DNA of 64,000 bases from Streptomyces sp. CB02959 (GCF_002803155.1 NZ_NNBP01000007.1:211535-275534), one strand, 5' to 3'; positions 8,404 through 18,109 are shown, numbered from the stretch's first letter. Notes: generated from the sequence alone by a model not told the origin. Numbers and translations are program-made.

Positions 8404-9804
8404 ATGAAAGCGGTCGGACCAGTGAACAAGGACCCCCTACCCGGGACCGCCGGCTCTCCCGCGGCGGTGCCCCCCGGCTCCCCGCGGATCACCGCCGTCG
8501 ACACCTACGACATCCGCTTCCCCACTTCGCGCGAGCTCGACGGCTCCGACGCGATGAACCCCGACCCCGACTACTCCGCCGCCTACGTGGTCCTGCGCAC
8601 CGACGCCCCGGACGGCGCCGAAGGGCACGGCTTCACCTTCACCATCGGGCGCGGCAACGACATCCAGGTCGCCGCCATCGAGGCGCTGCGACCGTACCTG
8701 GTCGGCCGGCCGGTCGACGCGCTGTGCGCGGACCCCGGCTCGGTCAGCCGTGACCTGACCGGCGACAGCCAACTGCGCTGGCTGGGACCGGAAAAAGGCG
8801 TCATGCACATGGCGATCGGTGCGGTGGTCAACGCCGCATGGGACCTCGCCGCCAAGCGGGCCCGCAAGCCCCTGTGGCAACTGCTCGCCGACGCCGAGCC
8901 CGAGTGGCTGGCCGGCCAGGTCGACTACCGCTACATCACCGACGCGCTGACCCCTGACGAAGCCCTCGCACTCCTCGAACGCGGCCGCGAAGGCGTCCCG
9001 CAGCGCGCGGAGCGCCTGCGTGCGACCGGCTACCCCGGCTACACCACCTCCCCCGGCTGGCTCGGCTACTCGGACGAGAAACTCACCCGCCTCGCCGGCC
9101 AGGCCGTCTCGGACGGTTTTCGGCAGATCAAGCTGAAGGTCGGCGCCGACCTGGACGACGACATACGCCGCTGCCGCGCCGCCCGCGCAGCCGTCGGCCC
9201 CGACATCCGCATCGCGATCGACGCCAATCAGCGCTGGAACGTCGACGAGGCCGTCGAATGGACCCGGGCCCTGGCCGAGTTCGACCCGTACTGGATCGAG
9301 GAACCCACCAGCCCGGACGATGTCCTCGGCCACGCGGCGATCCGCAAGGCCGTGACCCCGGTGAAGGTCGCCACGGGCGAGCATGTGCAGAACCGCATCA
9401 TCTTCAAGCAGCTGCTTCAGGCCGGCGCGATCGATGTGCTCCAGCTCGACGCCGCCCGCGTCGGCGGAGTGAACGAGAACCTCGCCATCCTGCTGCTCGC
9501 CGCCAAGTACGGGGTACCGGTCTGCCCGCACGCCGGCGGAGTCGGACTGTGCGAACTCGTCCAGCACCTCTCGATGTTCGACTACGTCGCGCTGTCGGGG
9601 ACGACCGAGGACCGCGTCATCGAGTACGTCGACCATCTGCACCAGCACTTCATCGACCCGGTCCGGATCGAGAACGGGCACTACGCCACCCCGACCGCCC
9701 CCGGATTCTCGGCACAGATGAGGCAGGAGTCCATCGACACCTACCGCTACCCCGACGGCACGTTCTGGGCGGCCGACGCCGCAGGCAAGGAGGAGCAGGC
9801 ATGA
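8404..9804 (+). CDS. enolase-superfamily sugar acid dehydratase, probable L-fuconate dehydratase
   Basis: About 466 residues from ATG 8404; GTG at 8386 (overlapping the previous stop), 8395 and 8422 are also in frame. Conserved sequence begins only near nt 8479 ([17 protein letters not shown]), so the exact start is open. Mandelate-racemase-group catalytic features are IKLKVGAD (KxK), [30 protein letters not shown] and [15 protein letters not shown]. The long N-terminal part and the HAGGVGLCE motif fit the L-fuconate dehydratase family (FucD of Xanthomonas type), which makes 2-keto-3-deoxy-L-fuconate. Confidence 0.85.
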   Translation: MKAVGPVNKDPLPGTAGSPAAVPPGSPRITAVDTYDIRFPTSRELDGSDAMNPDPDYSAAYVVLRTDAPDGAEGHGFTFTIGRGNDIQVAAIEALRPYLVGRPVDALCADPGSVSRDLTGDSQLRWLGPEKGVMHMAIGAVVNAAWDLAAKRARKPLWQLLADAEPEWLAGQVDYRYITDALTPDEALALLERGREGVPQRAERLRATGYPGYTTSPGWLGYSDEKLTRLAGQAVSDGFRQIKLKVGADLDDDIRRCRAARAAVGPDIRIAIDANQRWNVDEAVEWTRALAEFDPYWIEEPTSPDDVLGHAAIRKAVTPVKVATGEHVQNRIIFKQLLQAGAIDVLQLDAARVGGVNENLAILLLAAKYGVPVCPHAGGVGLCELVQHLSMFDYVALSGTTEDRVIEYVDHLHQHFIDPVRIENGHYATPTAPGFSAQMRQESIDTYRYPDGTFWAADAAGKEEQA

Positions 9805-10583
9805 GCACACACACCGTGACCGGGCACGACGGAGAACTGCACGGCCTGAAGGCCCTCGTCACCGGCGGCGGCTCCGGCATCGGTCTGACCACGGCCCGGC
9901 TCCTCGCCGCACGCGGCGCCGCCGTGGCGGTCCTCGACCTGACACCCGATGCCGCGACGGCGCCACTGCGCGGCTACACCGCGGATGTGGCGGACGACGC
10001 CTCCGTCAGCACGGCGGTGGCCGACGCGGCCGCCGACCTGGGCGGCATCGACATCCTGGTGAACAACGCCGGGATCGGCGCTATCGGGACGGTCGAGGAC
10101 AACGGCGACGCGGAGTGGGAGCGGGTGCTGGGCATCAACGTCCTCGGCGTGGTGCGCACCACCCGCGCCGCCCTGCCCCACCTTCGGGAATCGGCGCACG
10201 CGTCGATCATCAACACCTGTTCCATCGCCGCCACGGCCGGGCTGCCGCAGCGGGCGCTCTACAGCGCGAGCAAGGGCGCGGTCCTGTCACTGACCCTGGC
10301 GATGGCAGCCGACCATGTCCGCGACGGGATCCGCGTCAACTGCGTCAACCCAGGCACCGTGGACACCCCTTGGGTGGGGCGGTTGCTGGAGCAGGCCGAC
10401 GATCCCGCCGCCGAGCGCGCCGCGCTCGAAGCACGCCAGCCGATGGGCCGTCTGGTCACCGCCGACGAGGTGGCTGCGGCCATCACCTATCTGGCCGGGC
10501 CCGGCGCGGCCTCGGTGACCGGAACCGCCCTGGCCGTGGACGGCGGCATGCAGGGCCTGCGACTGCGCCCGGTCGGGCAGTGA
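9801..10583 (+). CDS. SDR oxidoreductase, probable 2-keto-3-deoxy-L-fuconate dehydrogenase
   Basis: 260 residues. ATG overlaps the dehydratase stop (ATGA) and follows GGAGGAG. Classical [11 protein letters not shown] near residue 20, NNAGIG, catalytic Ser in [17 protein letters not shown] (Tyr/Lys), and [11 protein letters not shown] after it. It would oxidise 2-keto-3-deoxy-L-fuconate to the 2,4-diketo acid for the hydrolase at 7538. The function rests on the operon; the fold and NAD(P) binding are clear. Confidence 0.84.
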   Translation: MSTHTVTGHDGELHGLKALVTGGGSGIGLTTARLLAARGAAVAVLDLTPDAATAPLRGYTADVADDASVSTAVADAAADLGGIDILVNNAGIGAIGTVEDNGDAEWERVLGINVLGVVRTTRAALPHLRESAHASIINTCSIAATAGLPQRALYSASKGAVLSLTLAMAADHVRDGIRVNCVNPGTVDTPWVGRLLEQADDPAAERAALEARQPMGRLVTADEVAAAITYLAGPGAASVTGTALAVDGGMQGLRLRPVGQ

Positions 10584-11626
10584 TGGCAGCCGCGGCGAGC
10601 GACCACACCGAACGCGCGGCCCACCCGCCCGCCGACGCGGTGCCGCGACGCGGCCTCGGCCGCAGCGGCGTCGAGATCACCACGCTCGGCCTCGGCGGCG
10701 CTGCGCTGGCCGGGCTCTACGCCCCGGTCGACGAGGAAAGCGCCGCCGCCACCGTCCAGGCGGCCTGGGACACCGGCATCCGCTACTTCGACACCGCGCC
10801 GCACTACGGCCTGGGTGCATCCGAGCGACGCCTGGGCGCGGTGCTGCGCACCAAGCCCCGTACGGAGTACGTCATCTCCACCAAGGTGGGCCGCCTCCTC
10901 GAACCGAACGAGGGGGGCGGCTCCGACATGGCGAACGGCTTCGCCGTCCCCGCCACCCACCGCCGTGTGTGGGACTTCAGCGCCGACGGGGTGCGACGCT
11001 CCCTGGAGGAGAGCCTGACCCGCCTCGGCCTCGACCGCGTCGACCTGGCCCTGATCCACGACCCCGACGACCACGGCGAGCAGGCGTTCCACGAGGCATA
11101 CCCGGAGCTGGAACGACTCCGCTCCGAAGGCATGGTGGGAGCCATCGGCGCGGGCATGAACCAGACCGCGATGCTCGCCCGGTTCCTCATCGACTCGGAC
11201 GTCGACGCGGTACTGTGCGCGGGCCGCTACACCCTTCTCGAACAGCCCGCGCTCGACGAGCTGCTGCCCGCCGCCGCGAACCGCGGCAAGAGCGTCATCA
11301 TCGGCGGTGTCTTCAACTCCGGTCTCCTCGCGAACCCCACTCCAGGAGCCACGTACAACTACGGTGCGGCCTCCGGTGAGTTGCTGGAGCGGGCGATACG
11401 GATGCGGGAGATCACCGAGGCGTACGGTGTACCGCTGCGCGCCGCCGCTCTCCACTTCCCCTTCGGCCACCCGGCCGTGGCGAGTGTGCTGACCGGAGCG
11501 CGGTCGGCGGCGGAGGTTCTGGACGCGGCGACACTCCTGAATGCACCGGTCCCGGCCGACGTCTGGGACCGGTTGCGCACAGAGGCCCTGCTACCGTGCC
11601 ACGTCCCCGTACCGGAGGCCCGATAG
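10583..11626 (+). CDS. aldo/keto reductase, probable L-fucose (aldose) 1-dehydrogenase
   Basis: 347 residues, with the start overlapping the previous stop (TGATG). AKR landmarks are RGLGRSGVEITTLGLGGA, WDTGIRYFDTAPHYGLGASE with catalytic Asp and Tyr, YVISTKVGRLL with catalytic Lys, and LDRVDLALIHDPDD with His. The pattern matches D-threo-aldose/L-fucose dehydrogenases, which oxidise L-fucose to the lactone. It has a polar N-terminal extension of about 25 residues. It would catalyse the first committed step of the pathway in this operon. Confidence 0.84.
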   Translation: MAAAASDHTERAAHPPADAVPRRGLGRSGVEITTLGLGGAALAGLYAPVDEESAAATVQAAWDTGIRYFDTAPHYGLGASERRLGAVLRTKPRTEYVISTKVGRLLEPNEGGGSDMANGFAVPATHRRVWDFSADGVRRSLEESLTRLGLDRVDLALIHDPDDHGEQAFHEAYPELERLRSEGMVGAIGAGMNQTAMLARFLIDSDVDAVLCAGRYTLLEQPALDELLPAAANRGKSVIIGGVFNSGLLANPTPGATYNYGAASGELLERAIRMREITEAYGVPLRAAALHFPFGHPAVASVLTGARSAAEVLDAATLLNAPVPADVWDRLRTEALLPCHVPVPEAR

Positions 11627-11780
11627 CCATGCGCGTCACCGGCAGGCTTCCGGCGCCCTCGTCGTCCCCCAGGGGTTCCCGTCCGGCCGGCGGCCGGACG
11701 CCGACCGGACCTGCACCCACCCTGCCGCCCGACCACCACCTGTGCCCTGGCCATCTTCGACAGCTGAGGAGTTTCCGCCC

Positions 11781-12092
11781 ATGCGCATCGCCCTGCACAC
11801 CAAGGTCCGTGCGGACCGCATCGCGGAGTACGAGGCGGCTCATCGCGAAGTGCCGCAGGAGCTGACGGCCGCCATCCGCGCCGCCGGGACCACCTCGTGG
11901 ACCATCTGGCGCAGCGGTACGGACCTCTTCCACGTCCTGGAATGCGAGGACTACGCCGCCCTCCTCGCCGAACTGGAGCAGCTGCCGGTGAACATCGCCT
12001 GGCAGGCCCGCATGGCCGAACTCCTCGACGTCATCCACGACTACTCGGAGGACGGAGCCACCGCCGGCCTGCCCGTCGTATGGGAGCTGTGA
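11781..12092 (+). CDS. L-rhamnose/L-fucose mutarotase family protein
   Basis: 103 residues, the usual length for the RhaM-type mutarotase (DUF718) family. It begins MRIALHTKVRADRIAEYE, with TTSWTIWRSGTDLFHVLE and LPVNIAWQARMAEL, and ends GLPVVWEL as these proteins do. Such enzymes interconvert alpha and beta anomers so the aldose dehydrogenase gets its preferred form. GAGGAG lies 10 bp before the ATG. A 154-bp gap separates it from the AKR gene and holds no gene. Confidence 0.85.
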   Translation: MRIALHTKVRADRIAEYEAAHREVPQELTAAIRAAGTTSWTIWRSGTDLFHVLECEDYAALLAELEQLPVNIAWQARMAELLDVIHDYSEDGATAGLPVVWEL

Positions 12093-12097
12093 GCTTG

Positions 12098-12940
12098 ATG
12101 GGCATCATCGATGCGCACCACCACGTTTGGGACCTCTCCGTGCGCGACCAGGGGTGGATCGCGGGGCCCGAACTCGCCCCGCTGCGGCGCGACTTCCACC
12201 TCTGTGACCTGGAGCCGCAGGCCCGCGCCGCAGGCGTCGACCGCACCGTCCTCGTCCAGACGGTTACGGTGGCGGAGGAGACCCCGGAGCTCCTGGCGCT
12301 CGCGGCCGGGAGCGACGCGGTGGCGGGAGTGGTCGGCTGGACCGATCTCACCGCGTCCGACGTGGCCGGGGAACTGGCCCGGTTGCGTGCCCTGCCCGGC
12401 GGGGAGTGGCTGCGGGGCATCCGCCACCAGGTGCAGGGCGAGCCGGACCCCTGGTGGCTCACCCGCCCCGAAGTACTGCGCGGACTGCGGACGGTCGCCG
12501 ACGCCGGGCTGGTGTACGACGTGGTCGTCCTGCCGCACCAGTTGCCCGCAGCGGTCTCCGCCGCCCGGCACCTGCCCGAACTCACCTTCGTACTGGACCA
12601 CCTGGGAAAACCACCCATCAGGTCCGGTCAGTTGGAGCCTTGGGCGGCGGCCGTCCGAGAGCTCGCGTCGCAGCCGAACACCGTCTGCAAGCTGTCCGGC
12701 ATGGTCACCGAGGCCGACTGGCACGAGTGGACGGTCGACGTCCTGCGCCCTTACGCGGACACCGTGCTCGACGCCTTCGGTCCGCAGCGGTTGATGTTCG
12801 GATCCGACTGGCCGGTGTGCGGGCTCGCCGCAAGCTACGCCGAGGTGGTGGAGGCCACCGGTGTGCTCCTCGCGGGTCTGAGCCCTGACGAGAAGACCGC
12901 GGTGTGGACGGGCACCGCGGGGCGCGTGTACGGGCTCTGA
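12098..12940 (+). CDS. amidohydrolase family lactonase, probable L-fuconolactonase
   Basis: 280 residues. It opens MGIIDAHHHVWD, the HxH metal motif of the amidohydrolase-2 family. Later come VLVQTVTVAEETPE, RGIRHQVQGEPDPWWL, FVLDHLGKPPI with the conserved His, and RLMFGSDWPVCGL with the catalytic Asp. These match L-fuconolactone hydrolases. The ATG at 12098 has GGGAG 11 bp upstream; GTG 12089 is also possible. It completes the set of six catabolic enzymes here. Confidence 0.86.
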   Translation: MGIIDAHHHVWDLSVRDQGWIAGPELAPLRRDFHLCDLEPQARAAGVDRTVLVQTVTVAEETPELLALAAGSDAVAGVVGWTDLTASDVAGELARLRALPGGEWLRGIRHQVQGEPDPWWLTRPEVLRGLRTVADAGLVYDVVVLPHQLPAAVSAARHLPELTFVLDHLGKPPIRSGQLEPWAAAVRELASQPNTVCKLSGMVTEADWHEWTVDVLRPYADTVLDAFGPQRLMFGSDWPVCGLAASYAEVVEATGVLLAGLSPDEKTAVWTGTAGRVYGL

Positions 12941-13223
12941 TGGCCGGGCGGGCGGCCGAGGCACCGCGTCCGGCATCGCCGGTTGGATGACATCCTGCGT
13001 CACTACACCCGGGCCGAGCAGGACAAGGCCCGCACCGGGTTGGGCCACGGGCAGAGCGCGCCGATCGATGATCTGCCGGCGGAAGGCCGGACCTGCGATG
13101 ACTGCCCCCACGGCCACGCCCGCACCGGGAAACGACCCGGCCCGCCGCAGTTCGGCATGCGGAAACAGTCCGCCCGCGGCAGGGTGGCCGTCGTTGATCA
13201 CCTGGGGGCCGCGTGGGCAAGGC
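12941..13223. other. intergenic stretch with an unassigned short frame
   Basis: A TTG-started plus frame (12983 on) reads LDDILRHYTRAEQDK and RTCDDCPHGHARTGKRP. It looks protein-like but has no ribosome binding site and runs through the terminator, so it may be the tail of a lost gene. No function can be given. Confidence 0.25.
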
Positions 13224-13259
13224 CCCCGGGGCCCGCGCGGACGGTCGCGGGCCCCGGGG
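13224..13259. terminator. bidirectional terminator hairpin
   Basis: A perfect 14-bp GC stem (CCCCGGGGCCCGCG with its complement at 13246-13259) encloses an 8-nt loop. It lies between the sugar operon and the convergent gene ending at 13266 and can serve both. No U-tract follows, which is usual in Streptomyces. Confidence 0.78.
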
Positions 13260-13265
13260 TACCGG

Positions 13266-13853
13266 TCAGTGCCCGCAGATGTGCTGGTCCCGCAGTTCCA
13301 GCGGGATTACCGTACCGCCGGCCGCCGGGGTGACCTCCAGTACCAGGACGCCGTCATGGAAGACCGGGCGGACGAAGTCCCGGGTGTCCACCACAGTGTC
13401 GGGATCCACCTCGGCCCCCAGCGCATCGACCCGGTCCACCGCGCCCGTCGCCAGCGCCCGCGCGATCGTCAACCGCCCGCGCAGTGATTCCTGGCCGGGG
13501 AACCGGACGGCGCGGCCCGACTGCCTGGTCAGCAGTGCCTGGCGGGCCTGAAGCGCACCGGGGTGGTACTCCTGCGCTCCGCGGGCCGGACCGTCGTCCG
13601 GGCCCGCCACGGCGGCGCCCGGTTCCATCAGTCGCGCCGCCAGGGCGGCGAGCGCAGTCGGTCCGGTGGTCGCCGGGAGCTCGACCGACGCGGCATGGTG
13701 TGCCTGGCCGGTGCGAATCGGATGCGTGCACAGCAGGACCGCCCGAGGGCAGCCGGTGTCCTGCACGGCCTCCAGCACCAACCGCTCCAGCGCCGTCCGG
13801 TCGCGGTGACCGCCGTCGATGCCGAGGACCGGGCCGCGTGCGGGGGGTGTCAC
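13266..13853 (-). CDS. hypothetical protein coupled to the PHP-domain gene
   Basis: 195 residues from GTG 13853-13851, which overlaps the TGA of the PHP gene (GTGA), so the two are co-translated. The protein is soluble and Ala/Arg-rich with VLGIDGGHRDR near the start, CPRAVLLCTHPIRT, PDTVVDTRDFVRPVFHDGVLVLEV and a C terminus LRDQHICGH. No catalytic motif is recognised. Its tight coupling suggests a partner of the secreted PHP protein, although it lacks a signal peptide itself. Confidence 0.6.
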   Translation of the reverse strand: MTPPARGPVLGIDGGHRDRTALERLVLEAVQDTGCPRAVLLCTHPIRTGQAHHAASVELPATTGPTALAALAARLMEPGAAVAGPDDGPARGAQEYHPGALQARQALLTRQSGRAVRFPGQESLRGRLTIARALATGAVDRVDALGAEVDPDTVVDTRDFVRPVFHDGVLVLEVTPAAGGTVIPLELRDQHICGH

Positions 13854-15535
13854 CGGACGTCCACGAAGACCGGGTTGGCGTAGAACCACAGGTCGGCCCA
13901 GGGATCGGCGTCACCGTTCACGTCCATCAGCGGTTCGATGCCGCCGCTCACATGGCGCTTGCCGTCGGTGCCGCGCAGCCGGATGTAGAACGGCTCCCGC
14001 ACATTGCGGAAGGTGTGCGTGAAGACCACCTGGTCATCCTGTGCGCGCCGGCCCGGCTCGAAGGACTCCGCCACGGACACGTCGGGCGCCGTGAAGGTGT
14101 CGCGGTCGGCCACCGCACCGGTGACCGCGCCGCGTATGAGGTCCACCCGGGCGAGCCGGGGGATCTCGCCGTGTCCCCCCGGCCGGGTGGCCGGTCGGAT
14201 CGCGATGCGGACCTTGACGTCGCTGCCGCGACGTACCGACACCCGGCCGCCGAGGGTTGCCGGGTAGTCGTGGCCGTCGCCACTCACCCGCAGGTCCAGC
14301 CCGTCGATCAGGCCGCCCATGCCCACCCACACCCGGCCGCTGCGGATTCCGTCCATGACGCCGCGGAAGTTGCGGCGTGCCGTGCCGACCACGGTCCGGC
14401 TGAACTGGCCGGGCCAGAAGTCCGCGTAGAAATGCGGCGCGCCGGTGTCCACCGGGTCGGGGTAACCGCCGTGGTCGGCGTACCAGTCGTCGGCGACCGG
14501 AGGACGGTCCAGGGGGGAGCCGTTGGCACGGTGGATGTCGGAATTGGTGGTGATCCACCAGCCCTTGCCTTCAGCGAGCATCGAGTCCCACATGCCGCCG
14601 AGCTTGGCGGTCATCCAGTCGAAGCCGCCCCAGGTGCGGTACGCCTCCATCGGAAAGCCCGGCCAGGAGTCCGTGCCGGGGCTGTTGCCGTAACCGCCGC
14701 GGGACCCGCCGTCTCTCCCCGGCACCGGCATGCCGTCGTTCTGTGCGCCGGGAGCACCCTCCATGCCCACCGCGATGTGCGGGGCCGTGTCGCGGTAGGC
14801 GCGCATCTCATGGGGGGAGTAACGGCCGTTGCGCGACGGGTGGTTGGCGATCATCAGTGCGGAGTCGATGGCTCCCTTGTCGACCTGGGCCGACATCCAC
14901 CGCAGACCGTCCAGCGCGAGGGCCTCGTGCGCGTCGGACGAGGGGTTGGTGCCGTTGATGTTGCCGTCGAAGAGCTTCTCGAAGGCGCGCAGGGCGGTGA
15001 GCTCGTCCTTGGACGTCTCGAAGAAGACGGTGGCGTGCTCGCCGCCGGGGACGTTCCACTCCAGACCCTGCCACAACAGCATGTCGCGGTGCTTGTCGCG
15101 CGCGGCGAGCACATCGGCGTAGGTCTGGTCGACCGCGTACTTCTCGTGGGCGGTATGGCCGTGATCGGTGATGACCATCCAGTCGAGCCTGTGCTTCGAC
15201 CCTTCCTCCACCTGCTGCATGACGGTGTGCATCCCGTCATAGCTGTACTGGGTGTGGACATGGTGGTCGCCGGCCAGCCACTGATACCGCCGGGGGTCGA
15301 TACCCGGCCGCGAATGCTGCGACGCGGCCATCGCGGGACCTGCCAGAGGGCCGCCGAAGACACCAGCGCCCGCGGCTGCGGCACCCACCAGTCCCAGTCG
15401 GCGCAGGAACTGGCGGCGGCGCAGGTCCACCGGGCGCAAGTCGCCGTCCGCAACCGACGAGTCGGCGTACGGCAGCAGGTCGCGCGACCGGTCTGCGGCG
15501 TGGTGATGGTGCTCGTGGTGATGTGCTCTGCCCAC
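13850..15535 (-). CDS. Tat-exported PHP-domain (CehA/McbA-like) metallohydrolase
   Basis: 561 residues. GTG at 15535-15533 is preceded by GAGGAG. A His-rich N terminus (HHHEHHHHAADRSRD) precedes the twin-arginine signal RRRQFLRRLGLVGAAAAG. The PHP domain shows GDHHVHTQYSYDG, MVITDHGHT, NVPGGEHATVFFE, IANHPSRNGRY and ITTNSDIH, consistent with a metal-dependent phosphoesterase or hydrolase outside the membrane. The His-rich head may bind metal, but it sits before the signal and would be removed. The natural substrate is unknown; CehA-type homologues cleave esters and carbamates. It shares an overlap with the gene at 13266. Confidence 0.82.
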   Translation of the reverse strand: MGRAHHHEHHHHAADRSRDLLPYADSSVADGDLRPVDLRRRQFLRRLGLVGAAAAGAGVFGGPLAGPAMAASQHSRPGIDPRRYQWLAGDHHVHTQYSYDGMHTVMQQVEEGSKHRLDWMVITDHGHTAHEKYAVDQTYADVLAARDKHRDMLLWQGLEWNVPGGEHATVFFETSKDELTALRAFEKLFDGNINGTNPSSDAHEALALDGLRWMSAQVDKGAIDSALMIANHPSRNGRYSPHEMRAYRDTAPHIAVGMEGAPGAQNDGMPVPGRDGGSRGGYGNSPGTDSWPGFPMEAYRTWGGFDWMTAKLGGMWDSMLAEGKGWWITTNSDIHRANGSPLDRPPVADDWYADHGGYPDPVDTGAPHFYADFWPGQFSRTVVGTARRNFRGVMDGIRSGRVWVGMGGLIDGLDLRVSGDGHDYPATLGGRVSVRRGSDVKVRIAIRPATRPGGHGEIPRLARVDLIRGAVTGAVADRDTFTAPDVSVAESFEPGRRAQDDQVVFTHTFRNVREPFYIRLRGTDGKRHVSGGIEPLMDVNGDADPWADLWFYANPVFVDVR

Positions 15536-15962
15536 CTGGACTCCTCGTTTGGTACGTGGCGAGCACGGTAGGTCGCCGCGGCAACCGCGGAGAGTACGGC
15601 AGGTGACATCTTCTTCCTGAAGTTGATGTGATCGTGCGCTGCCGGGCCCGGGCCCGGGCTTGGTGGTCCGGTGGACTTGGGGGGACTGCGCGGAGAGTTG
15701 ACTGCGTTCGTGCCTGAGGTGTTCGCTTCGGAACACCTCGCGACGTGGGGCGAAGAGCCCTCAGGTCCCGATCCGGACCAGGCACCGGCCGCCGTGCTCG
15801 CGGTCTTGTCCCCGGTGGACTGCTGCGCACGGCCACGGTCCCCGTCGTATCCGACAACCGTGCGGGGCCGCGGGGGAGACACCAACCCTTGCGGCCCCGG
15901 CATGCCGGGGCCAGGACAACGATGGACACCAGGCAAGACGGACACGTCGGACGCCGCGCCAG
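15536..15962. other. intergenic region upstream of the PHP gene
   Basis: 427 bp without a convincing gene. Candidate frames on both strands are low-complexity Arg/Pro/Ser shadows. It should hold the promoter of the minus-strand PHP gene; no clear -10/-35 pair was identified. Confidence 0.35.
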
Positions 15963-16001
15963 GCGTTGAATCCCCGGTTTCGCCAACCGGGGATTCAACG
16001 C
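15963..16001. terminator. strong hairpin downstream of the GH27 gene
   Basis: A perfect 17-bp stem, GCGTTGAATCCCCGGTT against its complement at 15985-16001, with a 5-nt loop TCGCC. It lies about 95 bp past the stop of the alpha-galactosidase gene on the minus strand and before the PHP gene, so it should stop transcription from the former. Confidence 0.8.
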
Positions 16002-16095
16002 TGCACGAGGTGGGGTCACGGACCCTGCGCCTCAAGGCGATCGAGCGGGAGAACGAAGTCGCCTCCACTGCGCGGGTCCGCCGCTGCCGAGGGAA

Positions 16096-17520
16096 TCACC
16101 GCGTGGTCCAGCGTTGGTTCGCACTGCCGTTGCAGGACCAGATCTCGATCCTGGTGCCGGGGGAGGTCTGATTGTTCCAGGCGTCCAGGCAGCGACCGGA
16201 CGGCAGGGAGACGAGCTCGTGCGCCGGCCCCGTGGCGGGGGGCCGCGGGCTCACCCGGTAGAGCACGGTGCCGCCGGCCGGAACGGTGGCGCTGATGGTG
16301 CCGTCGGTGCTGACTTGGCTGGTGTGCGCCCACAGATCGTTGAGGTTGTACCCGGCGCCGCTGGCCGGGAGACCGGCGGCCGCCGCGGTGGTGGAGATGA
16401 CGGCCTGGGAGGACGTTTCGTTGAACAGGGCCACCGCGACGTCGCCGTTGGCCAGGGGGCGACGCAGCACGTCCAGGCCGTGCTCGGTGGTGACCGCCGT
16501 GCCTTGTTCGCCGCGGCTGTCCTGGTTGACGGCGATGACGTCCTTGTTGAGGTAGACGCTCAGGTCCTGGTCGCTGATGGGGAAGCCGGAACTGCCGGCG
16601 GCCGCGGGGGTACGCAGGTCGGCGCCCGAGATCAGCGGGGCCGCGAGCACTGCGGCGACCGACAGCTCGGACTTCTCCTGGTCATACGTCAGGCGCTTGT
16701 TGGGGTCGTGGGAACCCGACGCATAGGCGTAGTTGCCGGTCCCCAGCATGTCGATGTCGTTCCATGCGCCGGGACCGGCCCACTTCGCCTTGTCCAAATC
16801 GGTGTGGATGAGTCGTTTGAGGCCGTCGAAGGAGGCGTCCCGATCCCCGTCGATGCGCCACATGTTGGCCACGCCCTTGCCCCACTCCCAGGGAGACTCG
16901 CCCTGGGCCGCGGGTTGCAGTGAGAGGCTGAAGACGATCGGCCTGCCGGTTCGCTTGAGGGCGTCGCGCATGGTGGCGTCCCGGGTCTGCAGCGGCAGCC
17001 TTTCGTCGCCGGGCCGCTGGGCGGGGTCGCTGGCCGTGCAGTTGTCGTACTTGAGGAAGTCCACGCCCCACGAGGCGAAGGTGTCCGCGTCCTGCTGCTC
17101 ATGGCCAAGACTTCCGGGGAAGCCCTGACACGTGTGGTAGGTCGGGCTCTCGTAGACGCCGAACTTCAGGCCCTTGCCATGCACGTAGGCGGCGAGTTCC
17201 GCCAGGCCGTGGGGGTACTTCTGCGTATCGGGGACGAGGTGGCCTCCGGAGTCGCGGTTCCGTTCCATCCAGCAGTCGTCGATGGTGAGGTACTGGTAGC
17301 CGGCGTCGCGCATGCCGCTGGAGGACATGAAGTCGGCCGTGTCCTTGACGATCTGCTCGGTCGCGTTGCAGCCGAAGGTGTTCCAGCTGTTCCAGCCCAT
17401 CGGTGGAGTCAGCGCCAGCTGGTCGTCCAGGGCCTGGGCGGGGGCTGCGGTGAGCAGGGGGACGCCGAGCAGGGACAGCATCAGCGATACGGCGAACAGC
17501 AGACGGGGGAGCGCACGCAT
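16096..17520 (-). CDS. secreted GH27 alpha-galactosidase with shortened ricin-type lectin tail
   Basis: 474 residues from ATG 17520, with GGAGG before it. A Sec signal (LLFAVSLMLSLLGVPLLTAAPAQA) precedes the catalytic barrel. GH27 motifs are TPPMGWNSWNTFGCN, YLTIDDCW, FGVYESPTYHTC, VDFLKYDNC (nucleophile Asp), RIDGDRDAS (acid/base Asp) and GAWNDIDMLG. A C-terminal beta domain follows, then ELVSLPSGRCLDAW, which opens a ricin-B repeat, but the protein stops about 40 residues later at ANQRWTTR. A full module is about 120 residues, so the lectin is truncated. It removes terminal alpha-galactose from glycans. Confidence 0.88.
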   Translation of the reverse strand: MRALPRLLFAVSLMLSLLGVPLLTAAPAQALDDQLALTPPMGWNSWNTFGCNATEQIVKDTADFMSSSGMRDAGYQYLTIDDCWMERNRDSGGHLVPDTQKYPHGLAELAAYVHGKGLKFGVYESPTYHTCQGFPGSLGHEQQDADTFASWGVDFLKYDNCTASDPAQRPGDERLPLQTRDATMRDALKRTGRPIVFSLSLQPAAQGESPWEWGKGVANMWRIDGDRDASFDGLKRLIHTDLDKAKWAGPGAWNDIDMLGTGNYAYASGSHDPNKRLTYDQEKSELSVAAVLAAPLISGADLRTPAAAGSSGFPISDQDLSVYLNKDVIAVNQDSRGEQGTAVTTEHGLDVLRRPLANGDVAVALFNETSSQAVISTTAAAAGLPASGAGYNLNDLWAHTSQVSTDGTISATVPAGGTVLYRVSPRPPATGPAHELVSLPSGRCLDAWNNQTSPGTRIEIWSCNGSANQRWTTR

Positions 17521-18082
17521 GGGGGCCTCCAGTGGGGGGTCGGGGTCCGGGTGGATTCCGGCCGGTGGGCCGGGGACCCGGGTGCGTTCGAGCGGGGGGG
17601 AGCAGCACGGCAAGGAGGACCGCTCCGCTGCGGACCTCGGCTCTGTGGGAAGCCGACGCGGTTGGCTTCACCATGGGTGCCCGTGCTGTGCGGGCTGAGG
17701 AACACGCTCATGTCCTGAGTGGCCGTCACCTTCGGCGGGGTGGCCGTGTCCACCTCGGCCCGGGCGGGTTCGTCGGTGGGGTAGTGGGTGCGGCGGGTCC
17801 GATATCTGACGCGGTGCGCGGGCAAGCGAACCAAAAGCAACATAAACAGTCAATGCTTGTGGGTAATTCAGGGCATTGATTCAGCCAAGTCGCACACGAT
17901 GGAACAGATATCAACATCTGTGCTGCGGCTACGGGTTCAGTCGCACCGTGCCGAAGGCGAGCGCACCGAACGTCACCACGAGACGCCCGGGCCTATGAAG
18001 CCCACAAGGTCCTCGACCCGCCTCACGCCGGTGACCGGAGCGCAGGCGCTCCGCCGTCTTCCGGGTGAAGCGGGTCCGAGGT
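17521..18082. other. intergenic region with a small inverted repeat
   Basis: 562 bp with no credible gene. It holds the GH27 upstream region and an inverted repeat ACAGAT-6 nt-ATCTGT at 17904-17921 in locally AT-richer DNA, about 385 bp from the GH27 start. The repeat could be a sugar-regulator site, but this is weak. Confidence 0.3.
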
Positions 18083-18101
18083 GCCCGGATCACCGCCGGG
18101 C
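18083..18101. terminator. short hairpin past the GH5 gene
   Basis: GCCCGG, 7-nt loop, CCGGGC begins 9 bp past the GH5 stop on the minus strand. Only six pairs, so it is a modest terminator candidate. Confidence 0.4.
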
Positions 18102-18109
18102 GGCGTCCG

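Noticed and set aside
13484..15571. 695-codon plus-strand frame opposite the PHP gene
   Set aside because: The minus strand carries catalytic motifs and a Tat signal; the plus frame has no recognisable domain.
15963..16001. A CRISPR-like repeat or attachment site
   Set aside because: It is a single 17-bp hairpin with no repeat elsewhere in the window; a terminator explains it.
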